From assembly GCF_947494875.1 (NCBI RefSeq), contig NZ_CANLWM010000001.1, positions 186,001 to 250,000 of the forward strand: 64,000 bases of DNA, given 5' to 3'. The position numbers were made by a program, and so were the translations under genes. This DNA comes from an uncultured Williamsia sp. (GTDB lineage Bacteria > Actinomycetota > Actinomycetes > Mycobacteriales > Mycobacteriaceae). This document shows positions 60,513-64,000 of the stretch, one piece after another (within the stretch, counting starts at the first letter, position 1; the number at the start of each line of letters is the position of its first letter). Under the pieces are notes generated by a model. That model worked only from the letters and a program-made list of their open reading frames with translations, was not told the DNA's origin and searched no databases.

Positions 60513-61127
60513 ATGACGAAATACACCGCGTCGGCGCGCTTCTACGACCTGATCTCCGCCGAGTGGCCCGTCTACCGGGCCGGTCGCGTCCGGGGCATCG
60601 CGATGGCGGGGATTCGCGGCGGGGACCACGTCGTCGACATCGGCTGCGGCACCGGGCTAAACTTCTCGCTGCTGCAGGACGCCGTCGGACCGTCGGGTCA
60701 CATCACCGGCATCGACAGCAGCGAGCAGATGCTCGCGCAGGCCCGGCGCCGATCCGAAGCGCGCGGATGGTCGAACGTGACCCTGGTGCAGGGCGACGCG
60801 ACATCCTCGGATGTCGACGGCCTACCCGACCACGCCGACGTCGTGCTCGCGACCTACGCGGTGTCGCTCATGCCCGAATGGCCGCGGGCGATCGACGTGA
60901 TGCTGCGGATGGCGACCCCCGGCGGGACGGTCGTCCTCGTCGACATGCAGGAGCCGACGGGTGCGGCGCGGATCTGGACCCCACTGGCCCGACTCGCCTG
61001 CGCGTTGGGCGGATCCGACATCACCGCCCATCCGTGGACGCAGCTCGAGGAGCGGGCCACCGACGTCCGATCCGCCGCGGTGCGGGGCGGGCACATCCAG
61101 ATCCGCGTCGGTCACGTCCCGTCGTGA
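60513..61127 (+). CDS. SAM-dependent methyltransferase
   Basis: 204 residues from the ATG at 60513. Class I fold with SAM motif VVDIGCGTGLN (40-50), acidic loop GIDSSEQML, and later LVQGDATSSDV. The opening MTKYTASARFYDLISAEWPVYR resembles methyltransferases of the UbiE/small-molecule type. It is divergent from the MerA-like flavoprotein gene across about 70 bases. The acceptor is unknown; the neighbourhood hints at lipid or selenium/sulfur chemistry only by analogy. Confidence 0.87.
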   Translation: MTKYTASARFYDLISAEWPVYRAGRVRGIAMAGIRGGDHVVDIGCGTGLNFSLLQDAVGPSGHITGIDSSEQMLAQARRRSEARGWSNVTLVQGDATSSDVDGLPDHADVVLATYAVSLMPEWPRAIDVMLRMATPGGTVVLVDMQEPTGAARIWTPLARLACALGGSDITAHPWTQLEERATDVRSAAVRGGHIQIRVGHVPS

Positions 61128-61137
61128 CGATCGGCGA

Positions 61138-61542
61138 CTACCGCGCGATGTCGTCGAGGCGCTCGGCGAGCTCCTCGGCGTACGCGAGGTGGGTTCTCAG
61201 ACGGAGCGTGGACTCGCTGACGCGAGATCGATACGACTGCACCACATCCCGCGCCTCGACCCGCTCGGCGTCGGAGGCGTCGTCCACCGAGAGGACCGCG
61301 ATCGCCTGCAGGATGGCGCCCATCTCCTCGAGCGAGAACCCGAGGGGTTTCATGCGGCGGATGGTCAGCAGCCGGTCGACGTCGTCGGGTGTGTACAGGC
61401 GGAAGCCGCCGGCTGACCGGGCCGACGGTTGGACGAGTCCCACCTCGTCGTAGTGGCGGATGGTCTTGATCGACAGCTCGGTCGCGGCAGCCACCTCGCC
61501 GATCTTCCGCAGCGCAGCGGCCTCGTCGTGGTCGGGCGCCAT
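61138..61542 (-). CDS. MerR-family regulator
   Basis: 134 residues. The winged helix LRKIGEVAAATELSIKTIRHYDEVGLVQPSARSAGGFRLYTPDDVDRLLTIRRMKPLGFSLEEM is followed by a long coiled-coil helix (VQSYRSRVSESTLRLRTHLAYAEELAERL). No Cys occurs, so it is not a metal or redox sensor of the MerR/SoxR kind. It lies one base after the sulP stop and is co-transcribed. The palindrome at 63085-63113 in the sulP promoter is its likely site, which would make the operon self-controlled. Confidence 0.88.
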   Translation of the reverse strand: MAPDHDEAAALRKIGEVAAATELSIKTIRHYDEVGLVQPSARSAGGFRLYTPDDVDRLLTIRRMKPLGFSLEEMGAILQAIAVLSVDDASDAERVEARDVVQSYRSRVSESTLRLRTHLAYAEELAERLDDIAR

Positions 61543-61543
61543 C

Positions 61544-63079
61544 TCAGTGCGCGCCGGCGAGCGTGCCGCTGAGCCGCTCGTGACGGCTCGCGCTGTCGTC
61601 GTTCAACCCGATGATGGTGGCGTTCTTGCCCTTCGCCGCGTACTTGGCGGTGATCGCGTCCAACGTCGCGACGGTGGAGGCGTCCCAGATGTGGGCCTCA
61701 CTCATGTCGATGACGACGGTCGAGGGATCGCCCACGTAGTCGAACTGGTGGACCAGATCGTTGCTGCTCGCGAAGAACAGCTCCCCGCGCACCGCATAGA
61801 CGCGGGTGTCGTCGTCGGGGTGGTCGATGTCGACGACCTCGGTGAGATGGGCGACGCGGCGGGCGAAGAGCACCATCGCGGTGAGCACACCGACACCGAC
61901 GCCGTAGGCGAGATTGTTCGTGGCGACGGTGACGGCGACCGTCGCGAGCATGACCAGCGTCTCGCTCTTCGGCATCCGTCGCAGGGTGCGTGGCGAGATG
62001 CTGTGCCAGTCCATCGTCCCGACCGACACCATGACCATCACGGCGACGAGAGCCGCCATCGGTATCAGCGCGACGATGTCGCCGAGACCCACGACGAGGA
62101 TCAGCAGGAACACACCGGCAAGGAATGTCGAGATCCGCGTGCGCGCACCGGAGACCTTCACGTTGATCATCGTCTGGCCGATCATCGCGCAGCCGCCCAT
62201 GCCGCCGAAGAACCCGGTGACGACGTTGGCGACACCCTGCCCGACGCCCTCGCGGGTCTTGTCCGAGTGGGTGTCGGTGATGTCGTCGACGAAGGTCGCC
62301 GTCATCATCGACTCGAGCAATCCGACCACCGCCATGGTCGCGGCGTACGGGGCGATGATGCCGAGCGTGTGCAGCGTGTACGGCACGTCGGGGATCAGGA
62401 ACGCCGGCAGGCTCGAGGGGAGTTCGCCCTCGTCGCCGACGTTCGGCACCTGACTCCACCCGAACGTCAGGGTCGCCGCCGTCAGCAGCACGATCGCGAC
62501 GAGCGGCGCAGGAACCACCGTGGTGATGCGGGGAAGCAGGACGATCATCGCGATCCCGACCACCACGAGCGGGTAGACCAGCCACGGCACACCGATGAGG
62601 TTCTTCAGCTGCGCGAGGAAGATCAGGATGGCCAGCGCGTTGACGAATCCCACCATGACGCTGCGTGGGACGAACCGCATGAGCTTCGCGACGCCGAGGG
62701 CGGAGATCACGACCTGGATCACCCCGGCGAGGACCACCGTCGCGATGAGGTAGTTCAGGCCGTGGCTCTTCACCAGGGGAGCCACCACGAGCGCGACGGC
62801 GCCGGTCGCCGCGGAGATCATCGCCGGACGGCCGCCGACGATCGCGATGGTGACCGCCATCGTGAACGACGCGAACAGCCCGACGCGCGGATCGACGCCC
62901 GCGATGATCGAGAACGAGATCGCCTCGGGGATCAGGGCGAGAGCGACGACCAGTCCGGCGAGGACCTCGATACGCAGGCGCTTCGGGGAGCGGAGCGTAC
63001 CCAGGACCGACTGCAACACAGCGGGGCTCGTCTCGACCGCCGATCCGACGGTCGACGGTGTGGGGGTATCGGAGGTCAC
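61544..63079 (-). CDS. SulP/SLC26-family anion transporter with STAS domain
   Basis: 511 residues from the GTG at 63079. A transporter core of about 14 spans at 30-400 includes [25 protein letters not shown], the SulP signature, and [38 protein letters not shown]. The STAS domain at about 415-505 contains [21 protein letters not shown]. Transports sulfate, bicarbonate or dicarboxylates in a sodium- or proton-linked way; the substrate is not decided here. A TAGAGT -10 box lies 9 bases before the GTG, inside the MerR-type palindrome. Confidence 0.92.
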   Translation of the reverse strand: MTSDTPTPSTVGSAVETSPAVLQSVLGTLRSPKRLRIEVLAGLVVALALIPEAISFSIIAGVDPRVGLFASFTMAVTIAIVGGRPAMISAATGAVALVVAPLVKSHGLNYLIATVVLAGVIQVVISALGVAKLMRFVPRSVMVGFVNALAILIFLAQLKNLIGVPWLVYPLVVVGIAMIVLLPRITTVVPAPLVAIVLLTAATLTFGWSQVPNVGDEGELPSSLPAFLIPDVPYTLHTLGIIAPYAATMAVVGLLESMMTATFVDDITDTHSDKTREGVGQGVANVVTGFFGGMGGCAMIGQTMINVKVSGARTRISTFLAGVFLLILVVGLGDIVALIPMAALVAVMVMVSVGTMDWHSISPRTLRRMPKSETLVMLATVAVTVATNNLAYGVGVGVLTAMVLFARRVAHLTEVVDIDHPDDDTRVYAVRGELFFASSNDLVHQFDYVGDPSTVVIDMSEAHIWDASTVATLDAITAKYAAKGKNATIIGLNDDSASRHERLSGTLAGAH

Positions 63080-63084
63080 GGAGA

Positions 63085-63113
63085 CAGAACTCTACCCCTT
63101 GGGGAGAGTTCTG
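63085..63113. promoter_or_regulatory. MerR-type operator in the sulP promoter
   Basis: CAGAACTCT (63085-63093) and AGAGTTCTG (63105-63113) are perfect arms around an almost symmetric ACCCCTTGGGG core. On the minus strand the arm contains TAGAGT, a -10 box nine bases before the sulP start. Confidence 0.7.
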
Positions 63114-63124
63114 CCGAATCGCTG

Positions 63125-63808
63125 TCAGGTACCCGAGACCCGACAACCGACCATCGACTGCAGCCGTAGCGGGAGATGCGGTCGGATCGCGGCGAGCACC
63201 GCGTCGACGATCACCGGTGCGGCGACGACCGCGGCGACGGCGACCGCAAGCGAGGCGAGCACGTCGGTGAGCCAGTGCGCACCGAGGTAGAGGCGCGACA
63301 TCGCGACCGACAGGCTCAGCACCGACGCGATGGTGATCGCGGCGGCTCGGGCGGAGCGCGTCGGCGACACGGTCAGCGCGGCGGCGAGCAGAAGCGCGCA
63401 GGTGCCCGTGACGTGTCCCGACGGGAAGGACATCGCCGCCTCCGGTGAGCCCATCTGATCGACCGCCGGTGGGCGCAGTCGGTCCACGGCCACCTTGAGC
63501 ACCTCGGCCAGCGCCCCGGCGATCACGACCGCGCCGAGGACACGGGCCCCGCGGTCCAGACGCCCGTCGCGCCGGACGAGTCCGATGGCCACCACGAGTG
63601 CGGCGATCGCGACCCACGTCGGTGCGAACACGGTGCTCAGCGCGGTCGCGAGATGTGTGGCCCACGGCGTCCGGTGATCGAGGAACCACCGCAGGGTCCC
63701 GCTGTCGGCGCCCGCCGCCGGATCGTGGTGGACGGCGATCGCGATCCCGAGACCGAGGACGACGGCCACCAGGAGCAGGGTGATCGCACCTCGTGCACGA
63801 AGAGACAT
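63125..63808 (-). CDS. PAP2-family phosphatase
   Basis: 227 residues, six membrane helices. The three phosphatase motifs are [18 protein letters not shown] and [13 protein letters not shown], giving the Lys/Arg, Ser-His and Arg-His of the active site. It removes phosphate from lipid phosphates such as phosphatidate or polyprenyl diphosphate at the outer face of the membrane. It runs parallel to sulP, ending 46 bases upstream of it; the MerR palindrome lies between. Confidence 0.9.
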   Translation of the reverse strand: MSLRARGAITLLLVAVVLGLGIAIAVHHDPAAGADSGTLRWFLDHRTPWATHLATALSTVFAPTWVAIAALVVAIGLVRRDGRLDRGARVLGAVVIAGALAEVLKVAVDRLRPPAVDQMGSPEAAMSFPSGHVTGTCALLLAAALTVSPTRSARAAAITIASVLSLSVAMSRLYLGAHWLTDVLASLAVAVAAVVAAPVIVDAVLAAIRPHLPLRLQSMVGCRVSGT

Positions 63809-63909
63809 GCGATCACGGTGCCCGACGTCCGCTGTGAGGATGCTGAAGGCGCACGCCTGACAGGGTGGGCCCGGGCATGAAGCCGGGCAGTCGGTGGTTT
63901 GCTCCAGCC

Positions 63910-64000
63910 ATGAGCGCTCTTCTGCACGCCCTCGAGGTCGCCGGCTCGATGGCGTGGACCATCCTGTGGCCGCTGGTCTTCGGATTCGCCATCTCGGCCG
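63910..64000 (+). CDS. membrane permease (DUF318/YraQ-like), 3' end outside window
   Basis: Only the first 30 codons lie in the window: MSALLHALEVAGSMAWTI and LWPLVFGFAISA. A short amphipathic start followed by a membrane helix ending in GFAISA is what the YraQ/ArsP-type permeases (DUF318) look like at their N-terminus in actinobacteria. The call is from resemblance over a short segment. The preceding 101 bases hold no further gene. Confidence 0.55.
   Translation, partial: MSALLHALEVAGSMAWTILWPLVFGFAISA

Noticed and set aside
61460-63169. Plus-strand open frame of 569 codons
   Set aside because: Antisense shadow of sulP, rich in His/Asp/Arg as expected from reading high-GC coding DNA backwards.

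Overview
The window is a dense, high-GC stretch of an actinobacterial chromosome, most likely from the mycolic-acid group (Mycobacteriales, Gordonia/Williamsia/Rhodococcus-like). That placement is inference. It rests on F420-type luciferase-like enzymes, a homologue of the mycothiol-dependent oxidoreductase Rv2466c, a Ku protein with an AKK/KAP-rich tail, a KstR-type operator, and many promoters whose -10 box sits 6-7 bases before the start codon (leaderless transcripts). No rRNA, tRNA, CRISPR array, insertion sequence or prophage gene was seen. No gap between genes exceeds about 190 bases. Many operons are stitched together by ATGA/GTGA stop-start overlaps.

Layout. 1-5 kb: a partial alpha/beta hydrolase, a broken P-loop kinase-like gene, a DUF6924 protein coupled to a mini-GyrA-like protein, and a luciferase-like oxidoreductase/hydrolase pair behind a perfect KstR-type palindrome. 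5-13.6 kb: UbiA prenyltransferase, a MarR/membrane protein pair with a clear operator, SDR, GtrA, two aldo-keto reductases, tandem LysE/ArgO exporters with a divergent LysR regulator, and an amine oxidase. 13.7-22 kb: tandem secreted lipases, ilvD, enoyl-CoA hydratase, small membrane proteins, a lactate-monooxygenase-like enzyme and DinB. 22-28 kb: EAL-DICT protein, MarR/SDR, TRIC channel, hydrolase, and an EthA-like Baeyer-Villiger monooxygenase with a TetR-type operator. 28-35.5 kb: a single-chain ECF transporter, crotonases, a RibD-like reductase, and RtcB RNA ligase. 35.5-43 kb: glycosyltransferase, Ku, LysR/EamA, and a five-gene redox operon (secreted peptide, ApbE, ferric-reductase-like membrane protein, NuoF-like protein, ferredoxin). 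43-53.6 kb: MDR reductase, beta-lactamase-like lipoprotein, VIT transporter, a thiol/metal-stress operon, the arsenic operon arsR-acr3-arsC, and a lipoprotein. 53.6-61 kb: a YnjBCD-type ABC transporter with TVP38, a YnjF-like phosphatidyltransferase, a MerA-like flavoprotein and a methyltransferase. 61-64 kb: MerR-SulP operon, PAP2 phosphatase, and the start of a permease.

Three assemblies look most rewarding. The first is the 47.1-50.9 kb operon: Rv2466c-like protein with one active-site Cys, a 55-residue Cys-rich protein, MMPL transporter, DUF302 protein and a CsoR-family sensor lacking the copper His, with three ATACCCC/GGGGTAT-type operators. The second is the 53.6-61.1 kb counterpart of the enterobacterial ynjBCD/ynjF and ydjXZ region, whose function is not settled. 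The third is the 39.5-42.8 kb ApbE redox operon, which lacks a recognisable flavinylation substrate. The ECF transporter fused into one 942-residue chain, and the mini-GyrA/DUF6924 pair, are further candidates for follow-up.
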